A stretch of 64,000 bases of DNA from Chlorops oryzae. Lineage: Eukaryota; Arthropoda; Insecta; Diptera; Chloropidae. Shown here one piece after another: positions 1 through 12,936 of the stretch. The translations under genes were made by a program, and so were the position numbers. Under the pieces are notes generated by a model that did no database searches, was not told where the DNA came from, and was given only the letters and a program-made list of their open reading frames with translations. The DNA lies in the NCBI GenBank assembly GCA_020466095.1, contig CM035806.1, positions 135,134,981 to 135,198,980 on the forward strand, in the 5' to 3' direction. Within the stretch, counting starts at the first letter, position 1. Each line of letters starts with the position of its first letter.

Positions 1-1036
1 TAACTCTCGACGCCTGTAAAAACAATTTCTTTTCTAAATTTATATTATTCTTAAATAACTGCAGAATCAATAAATACTTATAAATTTTAATTTTCCGCGT
101 CTCCAGTAAAATGTTGGCAAACATGAAAAAAGTGTTTTAAAAAATTTTGAATTGTGCCGGTTTAGTGATTAGTGTGCGATATGTATTTGAAGAGACAATG
201 ATATCCGTTTCCACCTAATCATAGTTATATAATAGAGATGCAACAGATAGTGGTTTGGCATGGCACCGGATACCCGTCTAGATGCGAGGTCAAGTAGCCG
301 GATATCCGATAACCGGATAGTTGAATTTTCTTTAAATGCGAAAGTAATTTTATTGAAAATACTCGTTTTTGGGAAGCAACATAAAAAAAATTGAACCATT
401 AAACCTTTTCATTTTCTAATTGAGAGTGTAACGGTAAAGGAGTTTTCTTAATTGCCGTGTGGGTATTGGTATTTTTAAAGGCTTTCAAAAACTAAAATGT
501 TTTGAAATCACGTCCTTTTTCTTCATTTAAATGAGCTAAAACCTAAAAAAAAAAAATGTCACGGGTGTGGGACAGTATTCATGGAATTGCCCATTAAGAA
601 ATGGTTAAAAAAAAAAGTGATTAAGATCCAAACACTCTCTAAGTTTAATAATTTTTCGCCTATATGGCAAAAACCGTTACCATGGCCTTATTTGGGTCAG
701 TTACCTTAATTATAAATTTTTGTTATCCGGTGTCGTCCGGCCGAATAGTTAATTTCCATTGCATCTCTAGTTTATAAATTAATGCAATTGAACACACTGC
801 CTTGCCGACATTGTTTAAAAAAAAAAGAAACAATCAAATAATATTTTAACCGGGGAAAAAAGTCTCTTAAGTTAGTTGAAAAAGAGACAAAATACCATCT
901 AAGGTTTCGATCGAAAAAGGACCACAATTCGTTGTCGCACTTTTCTTATTTAAAAACAAAAATTCTTCCCAAATTTTTCTTTGTTAAAACCAAAACCAAC
1001 GTCGTTCCGATCTTGTTTGGTTTAAACGCAATATAG
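1..1036. other. AT-rich non-coding, probable intron or intergenic
   Basis: No convincing coding sequence is visible. The stretch is AT-rich with A and T runs. A short motif resembling 'ATAACCGGATA' recurs with its relatives near 240-320 and 720-760, where 'CCGG' and 'GCATCTCTA' / 'TAGAGATGCAAC' are inverted, which suggests a small decayed inverted-repeat element around 230-770. The last 25 bases before 1037 end in TATAG and would serve as the splice acceptor of the next exon. Confidence 0.35.
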
Positions 1037-1571
1037 ATCGTTACTTCAAAACTATGGCTTCTCATTTGAGAGAAATAGCAGCAGCAGCACCACCACCAGC
1101 AGCAGCAAGAACACTTATAATAATGATAATAATAATACCAATATCAATAGCAATCAAAATAATAATGATGACGTTAATGTGCACGATCGCAATTTAAGCG
1201 GCAGCAATAATTACAATTCTGAAGGAGGCAACGATATAATGTTTAATGATATGGAAGAGCAACAGCTGCCACAATCGCAACGGCTGTGTTTGGCTCGTAC
1301 AACGTCGTCGGCCATTGCGACGGCTTTGGCGTCGGCGACAGCAACTTCAACATCATCAACTACAAATAATCGAAATCTGAAATTTACTCAATGGTGGTTC
1401 ATGCTAATACAACAAAATATTAATTACGGCATAAAACAAATGCAACAATACCAGCAACAACAACTATTACAAGGACAAATATGTCATGAGAGAGGAGGAG
1501 GAGGAGGAGGGGAACCAATGAATAATTGTTCTGGATTACCGAAGAAGAAATTCTTACAGTCAAAGGGATAG
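1037..1571 (+). CDS. Terminal coding exon of an unrecognised low-complexity (N/S/T/Q-rich) protein
   Basis: An open frame of 177 codons runs from 1038 to the TAG at 1569-1571. The in-frame stop at 1023-1025 and the AG at 1035-1036 suggest that it starts at a splice acceptor rather than at a methionine; the first in-frame ATG is only at about 1240. In order it encodes a short ordinary stretch (LLQNYGFSFERN), an S/T run, an Asn-rich run, an acidic EEQQ segment, an Ala/Thr/Ser-rich segment, a hydrophobic aromatic patch (FTQWWFMLIQQN), a Gln-rich run, six glycines and a basic C-terminus with KKK. Such composition is common in the tails of insect regulatory proteins, but I recognise no domain and assign no function. 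Upstream exons would lie outside the window. The AT-rich downstream sequence could be a long 3' UTR. It could also be a chance frame built on CAG/AAT triplet repeats. Confidence 0.45.
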
Positions 1572-3180
1572 GAGATAATCCTCAAAGAATAGTCCAACAC
1601 AATTGTTGAGGATGGTTCTCATATTTGTGTCTGGGTTTTTCCCCCTCTTTCATTTCGATTAAGATCTCTTCTACTATTGTCATTTAAAAGAACACGCTCT
1701 TTAAATTGTAAATATGGAGCTTATTTTATTTGCTTCCTTTTATTACTATTATTATAACTATTATTATTACAATTTTTATTTTTTTTTTTTTTTTAATATT
1801 TAAAGTTAAGAGTTTATTTTTAATATTTTTCTAACGATGACAATTGAATGAAGTTATTTTAATTGAGTTGTGCTAAAAAACAAAATGTTTTAAAAGCTTA
1901 AACGGCCGACGGGCACATTCATACATCAACAGAGAGATGTATAACTCTAGTGCGTCCAAATGGTTAACATAATATATTTTAGCTACATAAATATATTTGA
2001 TATGTATATTAATTATACATAGTTGTAGTTATATAGTTACATATATACATATATGAACAAGATGAATTGAGATCCTTTAAAGCGGCACAGAGATTAGTAC
2101 GAACCGCGATCGTATGAACGAAAAATCAACCAATAAAACAAAAAAAAACATGCACTGAACAACAAAGAAGAATAATAAGCATGTATATGTTATCATACAT
2201 ATACACATATGATATATTAATTATTACATATGTAAGATACTTCATAACTACAATGCTGCATAGAAATTCTACAAGTAACAAAACGAAATTTCAATATGTA
2301 AACATTTCAAAGCTTTTAAAATGAATATTTAGTAATTAAAATAAGTACCTTGAATGAGAAAAGAAAAAAACAAACACAAAGAAGAGAGAAAACAAAGAAA
2401 AAGTAAATTAAATGTATATAACAAAAAAAAAAAAAAGGAAAAACAAAAGGTTTTTGAAGAAAGAATTTTTTAATTCTATTATTACGAATACTGCGAAAGC
2501 AAAAAACAAAATTGAAAGGAATTAGTAGAATTCCTTTCCCTTTTTTTCCTAAATAAATTTAAAACAATTCATATAAATACTTAAAAAAATTATATAGAAC
2601 GCATTTAAATGTAGCCCCCGGCAAAATGCAAGTCACAACACTAAAGATTTCGTTGAAATTAGTAGGAAATCAATATTAAAATTATCTTTATTATTATTAA
2701 TATTTTTTTTTTTTTTGTTTTAAAACATTATGCTAGCTTATGTGAATGAACACTAACTAGCACAGGGGATCGACTGTTTTTAATTAATTGCAGTGATCGA
2801 TATGCTAGGCTTAACTATGCGCCTATGCCATTGCTAAAAAATTACCGTTTTTTTTTTTTCGTATCCATATATATCTGATTGCCGCATGAGATGCACGAAA
2901 GTATTTAGAGATAAAAGTAGGTACTATTTACCGCATTCTTCGCTTCGGGACTTAAAATTACTCACGTAGGTGTCCCGTCCGTGTGGCAATGCTCATATGT
3001 AGTAATTTTGAAGCTCTTCTAGGCAAAGATAAATGCGCGTTGTTCTACATTTGCAGTCAGATTTTTCGATTTGGCTATCATCTGGAATGAAACAACCCTG
3101 CGAATAAAGACAAAATATACACTTTATTTTTATTATTTTTTTTTGTTATTATATTATTATTTTCATTGATATAATATTAA
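1572..3180. other. AT-rich non-coding, possible 3' UTR
   Basis: No gene is seen. The sequence has many poly-A/poly-T runs, TATG/CATA microsatellite stretches (about 1960-2060 and 2180-2240) and several AATAAA-like words, compatible with a long 3' UTR followed by intergenic DNA. No transcript end can be fixed from sequence alone. Confidence 0.35.
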
Positions 3181-3182
3181 TA

Positions 3183-3412
3183 ATATTATTATATTACTTT
3201 ACTATATTATATAATTATATTATATTATATTATTTATATATTATATAATTATATTATATTATATTATATTATATTATATTATATTATATTATATTATATT
3301 ATATTATATTATATTATATTATTATATTATATTATATTATTAAATTATATTATATTATTATATATTATTTTATTATTATATTATATTATATTATTATTAT
3401 TACATACTATTA
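3183..3412. repeat. (ATATT)n satellite-like repeat
   Basis: A pentanucleotide ATATT/TATTA repeat runs for about 230 bases with scattered variants, the cleanest part being about 3220-3320. It has no coding capacity. Confidence 0.85.
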
Positions 3413-4623
3413 TTATTTTTGTAAAATATTACAATTCCACAGGTTTTAATTGTTGATTTTATGCGCTAGAGGAACAAGTTGCATCAGATAATAGCGGCTT
3501 TCCACAGAAACACCTCTTCGTAAAGATAGTTTGGATGTTTTGTAAATCGTGGAGTTTAAAAATTAAATTTTTTTATTTTTTTTAAATTTTAAAATTTTAA
3601 TTTCAATATTTTCCGTAAAGAAATTATTTTGAATACGAGCGCAGGTAATTGGGTTTATATTAAGCTTTCAATTATTATTTGTATATGTACCTATATATTT
3701 ATATTGAAAATTTTCATAGCAAACCTCAGGATATCTTATTTAGATAAGGACAGAGTTGATTAAGAAATCAAAAGAGTTAAAAAAAAAAAACGAAAAGAAT
3801 TAACCTTTTCTTTTTATACTGTAATAATGAATGCGAAAAGCTCTGAGAAATAAGTAAAAGCTATGTAGATATTTAGGTATCTACATATATATCTATATAA
3901 AATTAACTCAATAACATTGAGTTGTAATTTGATAAATTTTTTGATGCGATAGTTCGATATACAAAGTTTTGACTTTCGAAAATATGTTTTTCCCTTTTTA
4001 TTGTTTAAAATCATATTACTACTATTTGATCTGCGCCTGTTAAAGGTAGAATTCATTTATTTATAATTAATAGTAGATTAATTATATAACTTTACTAATT
4101 TATGCTTTTATTACGTTTTAAGTCAAAAGACCATTTTTTAATGAATCACAATAATTGTGCAAAATTCTTAATAAGATATGCACAATTCGATCACGATGAA
4201 AATTTCAATTAGAAAATTAACTTTAAGTTATTTCCTTAAATGTGAAAAAAAAAAAATAATAATAATAATGATGTGTATTCGCAACGGTCTGGTGTTTTCT
4301 GTATGTCACGAATAGTAGTGATGCAGAAGATTTCGGACAGCAGTCTCTTGTGTCCCAAATTGAAAAATATTTTCTGTTGTGTTAAGGAGATTGAAATGGT
4401 TTTTTTTTCTGTCTCTAGGCACTTTCAATCGAGGTGGAAAGAACAAAATTAATATTTATGTTGGTAAAGACTAGATTTAGTCAAACCTATGTCAAGAAAA
4501 TTGAAAATAATAAGTAAAAATAATGTTTTCATCTTAAAGATTTCATATTTAGCTAACGGGGAAACTCACATTTCCGGATTTTTTTTTTTTTTTTTGTTTT
4601 GGGGGTTTTCCTTTACAGTGCGA

Positions 4624-5017
4624 CTCGACGTGCGATAGTTCATCGCATACCATCTGTCAAATTTTATGGTATGCGATGGCAGCAGGTAGTGAGATTTTTT
4701 TGAGTGGGCAAAATTCGGTACGCGATGAGCATTTTAAGATGGCATTCAGCGAGAAAATTCGCTGCATAGAAGCGCTAAAACATTGAAAGGGATGCAAGAT
4801 TTGTTAAATCAAGAGCAAAAAAGAAAAAAAAAAACCTGACATTCTGGGTAAATTCGTTTTTGCAGAAAAGAGAACAACAATAAAAAAAACTGAAAAGTGA
4901 CAGCCCATCGCTAGCGATAGATGGCATGCGATATCGCAAGCTATATCTCGCATGCCATCAGCTATGAGTGGTCTCCTTTTGTGATCTATCGCATGCTATG
5001 AACCATCGCACGTCGAG
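4624..5017. mobile_element. MITE with CTCGACGTGCGAT terminal inverted repeats
   Basis: The left end CTCGACGTGCGATAGTTCAT is inverted at the right end (ATGAACCATCGCACGTCGAG) with one mismatch over 20 bases, and similarity continues inward. The interior holds further copies of GCATGCGAT / ATCGCATGC, so the element has repetitive subterminal arms. It carries no open frame. The length is 394 bp. I found no clean target-site duplication, so the exact ends are uncertain by a few bases. Confidence 0.75.
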
Positions 5018-5083
5018 ACCTTAAGTTATGTTTAATTTATTTTTCCTTTTTGATTTAAATAATTATTTTACTAAAGTTGTATA

Positions 5084-5478
5084 TCGTTACCTTAATGTAG
5101 AAAGGCCCCAACTAACATTTTTTCCTAAATTCACTTTTTTGCATATTTCGATATACCGCCTCCAAATACACCATGATAAAAAAAAAATTGAGGTTCTAAG
5201 ATCAAAAACAACGGGTATAAAATCATTTAAAAAAAGAAGCCCTAACTGACTTAAAACACTTCTTTAAACAAAAAGCTGACTTAACTGACTTTTATTGTGG
5301 TAGCTAAATTTCACAATTTTGGACTCACTGAGTTGAACTTTGGAATAGAGCAGCTTACTGCTGTGCCCCAAAATTGGAATATTTTTTGGTTTTTTTTATT
5401 TGGTTTTTATTATGTTTTTTCTCTCTCCTGTAAAATTCGAAATTTGTTAGTTACGGCCTTTCTACATTAAGGTAACGA
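5084..5478. mobile_element. MITE, TA-flanked, TIR TCGTTACCTTAATG
   Basis: The bases after TA at 5082-5083 (TCGTTACCTTAATGTAGAAA...) reappear as an exact inverted copy ending at 5478, followed by TA at 5479-5480. The perfect arms are about 25 bp, in an element of 395 bp. The TA flanks fit a Tc1/mariner-type target duplication. The interior is AT-rich without a transposase. It lies about 65 bp to the right of another MITE (4624-5017). Confidence 0.8.
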
Positions 5479-5499
5479 TATGTATATGTTTTATTCAAT

Positions 5500-7460
5500 T
5501 GCATCTTTATATTTAATTATTATTAAATTTTCAATAAATTTATTTGTATATATTTTTCTTATATTAACCATTTTTATAATTTTACTTTATTTGGTTTTAT
5601 TTTTAATTTTTGTTTGTTTTTATTCCTTTTTTATTATTTTTTTTTTTTCAATTTATGTTTTAATGTCTTTATTGAATATACGAGGTAATTGATGTTTTTT
5701 ATGCCCCCGGAAAAGTCTTTTGAAATTGTACAAATATATTTTAACGACTTGGAAGAAGAACTAGTTAATAATAGCATATTGTATTTGCCGATATGCGTCG
5801 ATGCATTGTTGTAACAGTAGGGTTAGCTCCATCTATTGGAGGAGTTTTTTTTTTTTTTTCATTTTGATTTCTAGAATCACGAGTACGTAGAATATTGAGA
5901 AAAATCTTAAAATCTAAACCACTCAAACCCTTTTTGTACCTATATAATTTTTTTTTAAAGGAATTCAAAGTTACGTATAACAAAACGTATTCACACAAAA
6001 AACAAAAAAACAAAATTTATATAAAAATTAAATTGTTAAAAATGAACACACAATCTTCTATGCTAACAATTTAATAATTTTGACTTCTTAGCAATCTTAA
6101 ATGAAAATGCTTGTTTTGCTCTATGTGTATGTACATATAAATGTATTAGATTTGTAAGAGTATTCAAATGAAATGCGTACCAATATGTTTGTGGCTATTC
6201 GACAAAATTTTAATGGATTAACAAATAAAATTCTTGTTTTTCTTTTATGTTATTTATATATATATATATGTATGTCTTACAAAAAACATTACTACTTATT
6301 ATTATTATTATTATTATTCTGATTCTTATTCTGATTATAATTATAATTATTATTATTAATATTAATCTTATTACTTATTACAAATAATCAATTGCGACAA
6401 CAAATTATTACACTCTTATATTGTAAAAACAAAACCTTCGAAATTATGCGTGTTTTACATATATACTGAGAGTTATATGCATACATTCAACGTTAATACA
6501 GTTATTCTAACTATGTAAGAGAAAAGAACTAAAGAGTACTATGTACTGCAAACAAAGTTAAGGAAAAGAAAAAAAAAATTATAAAATTTCTTTCTATTCA
6601 TATATATTTTGAGTATCAAAAAAAAAAAACGAAAACAAAGTGAATTGAGAAACTAAAAACTAAAATTATATTAAAAATACATTAAAAAAAAAATAAAATT
6701 TATATTCAGAGTGACAAAATAAATGGAAGAAGTGGTACGTACATACATACATATATGTATGTATGTATATTTCAGGTACATTTATGAATCTGTGCACGAA
6801 TATTCAAACGCAAGATTATGTGTGTGTATCTGCCAATATGATTTATTTAATAATTTATAATTGTTCGAAAAAGAAATTATTTAGTTGCGCTACATACGTT
6901 TATAAAAAAGCAAAGAAGAAAAAAATACAAAAACAAAAATTGCACTCGGGCGATTCGAAAGAAGTTGAAGTATTGATGAGGAGAAACTTTTTTTTTTTTT
7001 TTTGTTTCATACTGTATGAAGGCTCTGAAGTTCTGTTTAAAATCCACACTTTTGCTGAGATTCGTGTATTTTAGTGTGCCCTTTCCAGATGCAGGATTGA
7101 GGGACTAAAGAACGTTATATTGTGTCTAATTTCGCGTGTTCTCTTGTGATTACACGCATTTCCAGAGGGTGGGTTTGAACTCCCAAAACTAGTAAAACTA
7201 CCAAAAATATCTGTTGTATACGCCCCTGGCTCTTTGCATGCAAAATTCATTAAAAATCAGACAAAGGGCCGCACTTATCGATCTGAATTACGTAAGGTTT
7301 TATTTTATATAATATTCCATGCTTAAAAATGAAAAAAAAAAAAAAACTACTTGGCATGTCGTGGAATCCATCAACATAACAATTGGATTTTCCCAATTTT
7401 TCCCCGTTGTTCCCAATTTTCTCTAGCGTAACTGATTTTTTTTTTTTCAATGGTGCATAG
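5500..7460. other. AT-rich intergenic or UTR sequence
   Basis: No supported gene. There are poly-A/T runs, an ATT microsatellite near 6297-6320, TATATG/CATACATA tracts near 6255-6275 and 6740-6770, and no coherent inverted repeats that I could delimit. Confidence 0.4.
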
Positions 7461-7468
7461 AATTTATT

Positions 7469-7566
7469 GCAAATATTCAACACAATCAAACAAGTAAAAC
7501 TAGTTTCAATCATCTACGATTTCGATTGTAACTGGTTCCACATGCTTTCATGTGTTGAATATTTGC
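7469..7566. mobile_element. Small MITE, TIR GCAAATATTCAACACA (copy 1)
   Basis: The sequence opens with GCAAATATTCAACACA and closes with the exact inverse TGTGTTGAATATTTGC 98 bp later. A second diverged copy lies at 21970-22069 and a half copy near 59490-59502. Both full copies are followed by AGGAA. It is too short to code for anything. Confidence 0.65.
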
Positions 7567-9673
7567 AGGAACTCTTGCGAATCATTGGAAACAAGCCATT
7601 TACGCTCGCAAAAAGTAGAAAGGGCACAGAAAATCAAATGTGGATTTGGGGATTGGAAATTGGAGAGCTTTCATCTTTTGCTTTGAATATGGCGAATGAG
7701 AGAAAAAAGGGTAATTGGGTGAATTTTCGAATGCCCTCCAAGCACAATGCTTCTTAGGTCAAGCTCCCACTTTACAGTCGATAACTGCTTTAGCAACGTT
7801 AGAATGAGCTACTACCTCCATTATTTTCATCATTTTGAAGTGAGAATAACGAATGTGGAATGGCCAGCGAATGGCTGACTATTCAGCTAACGCGCCCCAA
7901 ATGTGCACGTTTATTTTCTTCATTTATTTCTTTTCAATCGAATATGTTTCCCATTTTAAAGTGTAAAAAAAAAAAAAAGAAATTGTTCTCAGTCATAAGA
8001 ATTTTTTTTTTTTTTTTACATGGATCAAAATCGTTTCTGTTGCTGCAAAAACCTTTAAAATGAGGGAATGTATTTCAAATTGGATTATAAAATTTTAAGT
8101 TACTGCTTTATATATATATACATATATTTTAAATAATATATTCTGTTAATTTCTTTAAAATTCCCCGAAGGGAAATTTTATAAAATTTTTAGTGTTTGTT
8201 TTTCTTTGAAAATAAACAAAAAAAAAACACCGATTTGTGTGTTTGCAAAAATTTATAAGATTTTGTTCATTCATTGGATTTGGTAATTTTTTTTTTTTAT
8301 AATTTATTAATTAATTTATTTTTATTAATATATTTTTTCTTCCCTATCCAGCCCTATTTCAAATGAATATTCCCCAGAAATTTTTCTCTGCGGAAAATGG
8401 AAGTTCTCTGCTTAAAAATGTTCTAATACACTTGGTTCCTTTATATTCACTTTTCCTTTGTGCTTAGAAAGGAATAATTTGTTTCAATTCCGAACGGAAA
8501 AACTACCGGGGAATATTTCGAATTGTGCTGTATTTCAATGGCTTGATTCTTTCTTTGTGAACAGCAGGGAGACTCTTACGTCGTGTGCGCTTATCCGATC
8601 CAAGTTGAACTCACTGGCAAAAGGAAAATGTAGGAAATAACCCTAACCCTAACCCTTTTTTTCATATAGTTGTGACATGGGATGGAGAGCAATGTAGCAA
8701 AATGAAATGTGCTATCAAAAGAATATATTAGAAAGAGAGCAAAGAAAATAATACCATATATGAATAAAATCAAATGGCTTAGAAACTTAAATGCTTATAT
8801 AGATAAAATGCATTCTAAATGTGATGTAGTTTTTTAAAGCAACAACATAACAACAGCCATAACAAAAAAAAAAAAAAAAAAAAATAACTAAAACAGACAA
8901 CAACAAAAATTTAAAAGTTCAATAAGACGTGCTGAATAGAAATAAAAACTTAAGAATAAAAATTTTTTAAAAATTACCTAAGTATAGATACTTTATCGTA
9001 TAGGTGTAAAAATTTTGAAAATGGAACTTTACGTAAATTTTTTAATCGCAATCTATTCAAATTGAATTTTTTCTTTCTTGAAGCATAGTCAAAGCTTACA
9101 AAAAATAATCATTAAATACTTATTAGATTATAGTTGTGATTGAAAGCAATAGACAAAAAAATAGCCGGTTTGAAAAAAAAAATCGTTCTGAACACACGGA
9201 AGCAAGATTTTTGAAAGTTTTTAAGCATCATAAGAATCATCATATATTCTCCCTTTCATTGACGTTTAGAAGACTTTCTTTTGTATAAGGTCTAATCAAG
9301 AGAGGAAATTAAGACGCTCCACAGAATATTATGCAACAAGTTAGACTTCCCTAACTCAAATAAGCACTTTTCAAAGATGGGATTATGGATTGTGGAGGCT
9401 TTGAGTTGAACCAATTCTCTTAGTGAAACTATCTCCCAAACTCTCTTACCCACAATTCAGTTCGCGCTGTAGAAAGTTCGAGTTGATTTTGTTGACGTCC
9501 GCTAAAGACTTTTTTATGAATGATCATTAGATAAGATCAATTTCAAATTTTTGGTTGACTATTTCCAAAATGTCTTCATTCAAGTAAATAAATATTTAGC
9601 ATTGATTATGTGGCATCCGGCGCACCACTTTGATTAAGTGCAAGCAGTATTTCACGGATATTGCTCGTTGAAA

Positions 9674-9990
<317 letters not shown>

Positions 9991-11099
9991 GTTTTGCCAA
10001 TATCTTTTTCATCATTGAGCCTTGAAATACTTATACTTAAACATTTTTTGCTCATTAATTGCTATGTGGTCAGGGCAACCACAAATATTTAAATTGAACC
10101 CTAAAAATATAAATGTCAATATTTTGAAATGTTTCCGATGCTGGAACTCGGTTGTCTTCTTGAAAACACGCCTATTAATACACACCTTCAGAAGGGTAAT
10201 TATGGAATTTTACGGATCATGTGAAAACGAACTAAACTCCATAGGCAAACTCTTATAAAACCATTTATTTTTTCTTAATTACTGACGTTCCTACTTTTAG
10301 AGGCTAATTTAAATATTTTTGGCCGCTCTGCTAGAGATGGATAGCTGCCGAATTAATTTGCGCGAAAGGAAAAAGAGAGTTAGGTTAAATTTGAAAGCGG
10401 TAAACATTTTCAATAAACAATCACAAAGAAAAAAATTGATTTAAAATACCAAAGAAGTTTTGATTGCACTTTGCAAAATTTTAAAAAGAAAAAGAAAAAA
10501 AAACAAACTAAAATAAATTAATATCGCTAAGAACTAAATTTTGCTGCACATCTTTGATAGTAAATTTTGTGCCAGAATTAAAAAAAAAATCAGCAATTAA
10601 TGAATATTCTTCAAATTAAGAAATGATAGAAATCTTAAATTAATTCATCATAATTTATATAAATGTGTGTATTTATCCCACCAAATTATAACTTAAAAGA
10701 CACTCAAGACACAGTTCAAGTACACAAAAGAAAATATTATTTCCTATAAATTCTAATCAAAAGTAAATGTAAAAATATATACATATATATTCATATATTC
10801 ATATATACATATATAGAGGAAAGAAAAAAAATATTAAAAATCGAAGTTTACCCACGAATTCATACAGAACTAAAATTTATTAAATTTATAAAATCTATAA
10901 AATTTATAAAATTATAAGTAGTGTGTATTAGTGTAAAGAGAACTTTAATCAAGCCTGCGCCACACATTCAGCATCTTAGGGGAAGCTCTATGCAAGAACG
11001 ATTTGCATTGATATTTGTGTCCTGGGAGAGGGGGAGGAGAGATCGCCACATTATTCATTATTCGTAGATAGCTATAGCGATGGCGAGTGCTTCCTCCTC

Positions 11100-11175
<76 letters not shown>

Positions 11176-12680
11176 CGCTCGCTCTCTTGCTGTTCATGTG
11201 TGGTTGGCTAGCGTTAGGGTATTCAAGCAGCTGCGCAAATGGAATTGTGAATTTCCTTAAAGAGTTCTATGCAAAGAGTGTGCAAATTTGTCGCTCAATC
11301 AGATGACAAATATATGTATATAAGATATATATATATTTGGAAGAGAAGATTTCAAGGATATTAAGAATGAAATTACTACAATATTTATTTAAAAATTTAT
11401 ATACATATATACATGTATGTATTTACTGAATAGCAAGTCCGAGCAAATGATGGAGTTGTTTTTTATGCTTTCTTTCTGACCCTCAGTACGCAGTTGGCCC
11501 ATTTAAAAAAAATTACTGATCAAAGTTTTCAATACTAAAAACCGCGTACTTTGGGTGAGGAACAAAACAATCATTCGCAACAGAAAATATTTGAATTGAG
11601 CACCCGAAAGTATGCTCATAAATACTAAGTTAAATTCCAACAGTCAGCAAAGAATGGGTCTCAGCGACGACATGATCCTGGATCGAAATGTCGAAGGGTG
11701 CAGAGATCACATATCTATAAATCAGGAGGAGCATGAGCGTATCCGAAAAGGGGTAAACAAGAATTAAGAATAAGAAGATGAAAACCAACAGTCAGATATC
11801 TGTTCGTTCTTTTAGAAGTTGTTGTGGATCTTCTTAGAGCCTTAATTACGGATCTCTATGGGAAAGGGTTTAAGATTGTACCAATTGGTTTTTAAATAAT
11901 CAAAAGCATACATCTGGGTGTTGAGTTTAATTATTTGCTCTAAGCATTCGTATGAAGCATCTAAGGGCCAATATTACGGAGCATATTTAAAAAATTTTTT
12001 AAATTAAAATTAAAATTTTTTTAATTAATTTCCATTTTCAATATGTATCACAATTTTTTAAGCATCGAAATTTACGGCAGCACCGTCTACTTCCAGGGCT
12101 GTGAGTACAGTTGACAGCTGATTAGATCGTTATTTTTAAAAACGGAGTCTATAAAGAGCCATTCTCACGATTGTTTCGTACTCCAAATTGCTCTGCTCTG
12201 TGACTCCAAAGCTTTTAGTCCTGCCTATCGTATTGTGTTATTTCCAAAACTGCATTTGTTTGGAAACTTCTTTCTTTGAATTTTTCCAAACAGCTGGTTT
12301 TTGAAAATCGAACCCAAATTTGATATCATATTTAAACGCAGTGTCGAGGTGATTTAAAATATTTAAATTTTTTTTTTTTTTAATTGGAATGGTAAAAACC
12401 AAAAGCGGATTTTTATTTAAAAACATTTTTAAATATGCTCGGTTATATTGGCCCTAAAAGCATGGATTTGAAAATTCAAAAAAATAATTTAATTAAAAGC
12501 CTTTATCATGGTGGCTTATGAGAGGCTTTAGGATGGTCCGTTCAATTGGAAAAATCTTTGTTGAACATAAGCAAAAAAAAAAAAAAAATGCATATACTTT
12601 TTAGAACTAATCGATTCTCTATACCAGGGGTGCCCAGGCCTTATACACTCAGTGCTCATTTGTTTTATGCGAAACTCATA
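9991..12680. other. AT-rich non-coding
   Basis: No supported coding sequence. It contains the TC microsatellite annotated separately (11104-11167), TATACATA tracts near 10770-10820 and 11320-11420, and low-complexity A/T runs. Confidence 0.4.
11104..11167. repeat. (TC)n microsatellite
   Basis: CT dinucleotide repeats with one TTC interruption, grading into TATC and CGCTC repeats up to about 11185. Confidence 0.9.
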
Positions 12681-12682
12681 AC

Positions 12683-12928
12683 CAGGGCTCGGATTTTGTT
12701 GACTATTATAAATTTAAAGCATACTTTATGGGGCAAAAATTTGTTTCTTACCAACATTTTGCGAATCAGTTTAGCGAAGTTGAACTTCAAACCGATTTTC
12801 TAACGTCAAAAAAAAATTCATATTGAAGTTAAAATCGATTTGAATCTTAACTTTATGCGAGTCGAACCAAATTGGTACTCCGTATAGTATGCTTTAAATT
12901 TATAAAAGTCAACAAAATCCGAGCCCTG
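12683..12928. mobile_element. hAT-type MITE, TIR CAGGGCTCGG, copy 1, with 8-bp TSD
   Basis: This 246-bp element starts CAGGGCTCGGATTTTGTTGA and ends with the inverse. It is flanked on both sides by the perfect 8-bp direct repeat CTCATAAC (12675-12682 and 12929-12936). The CAG...CTG ends with an 8-bp target duplication are the signature of the hAT superfamily. The inner arms also include AAAGCATACTTTATGGGGC and its inverse GTATGC. No transposase is present, so it is non-autonomous. A second copy lies at 47816-48058. Confidence 0.88.
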
Positions 12929-12936
12929 CTCATAAC

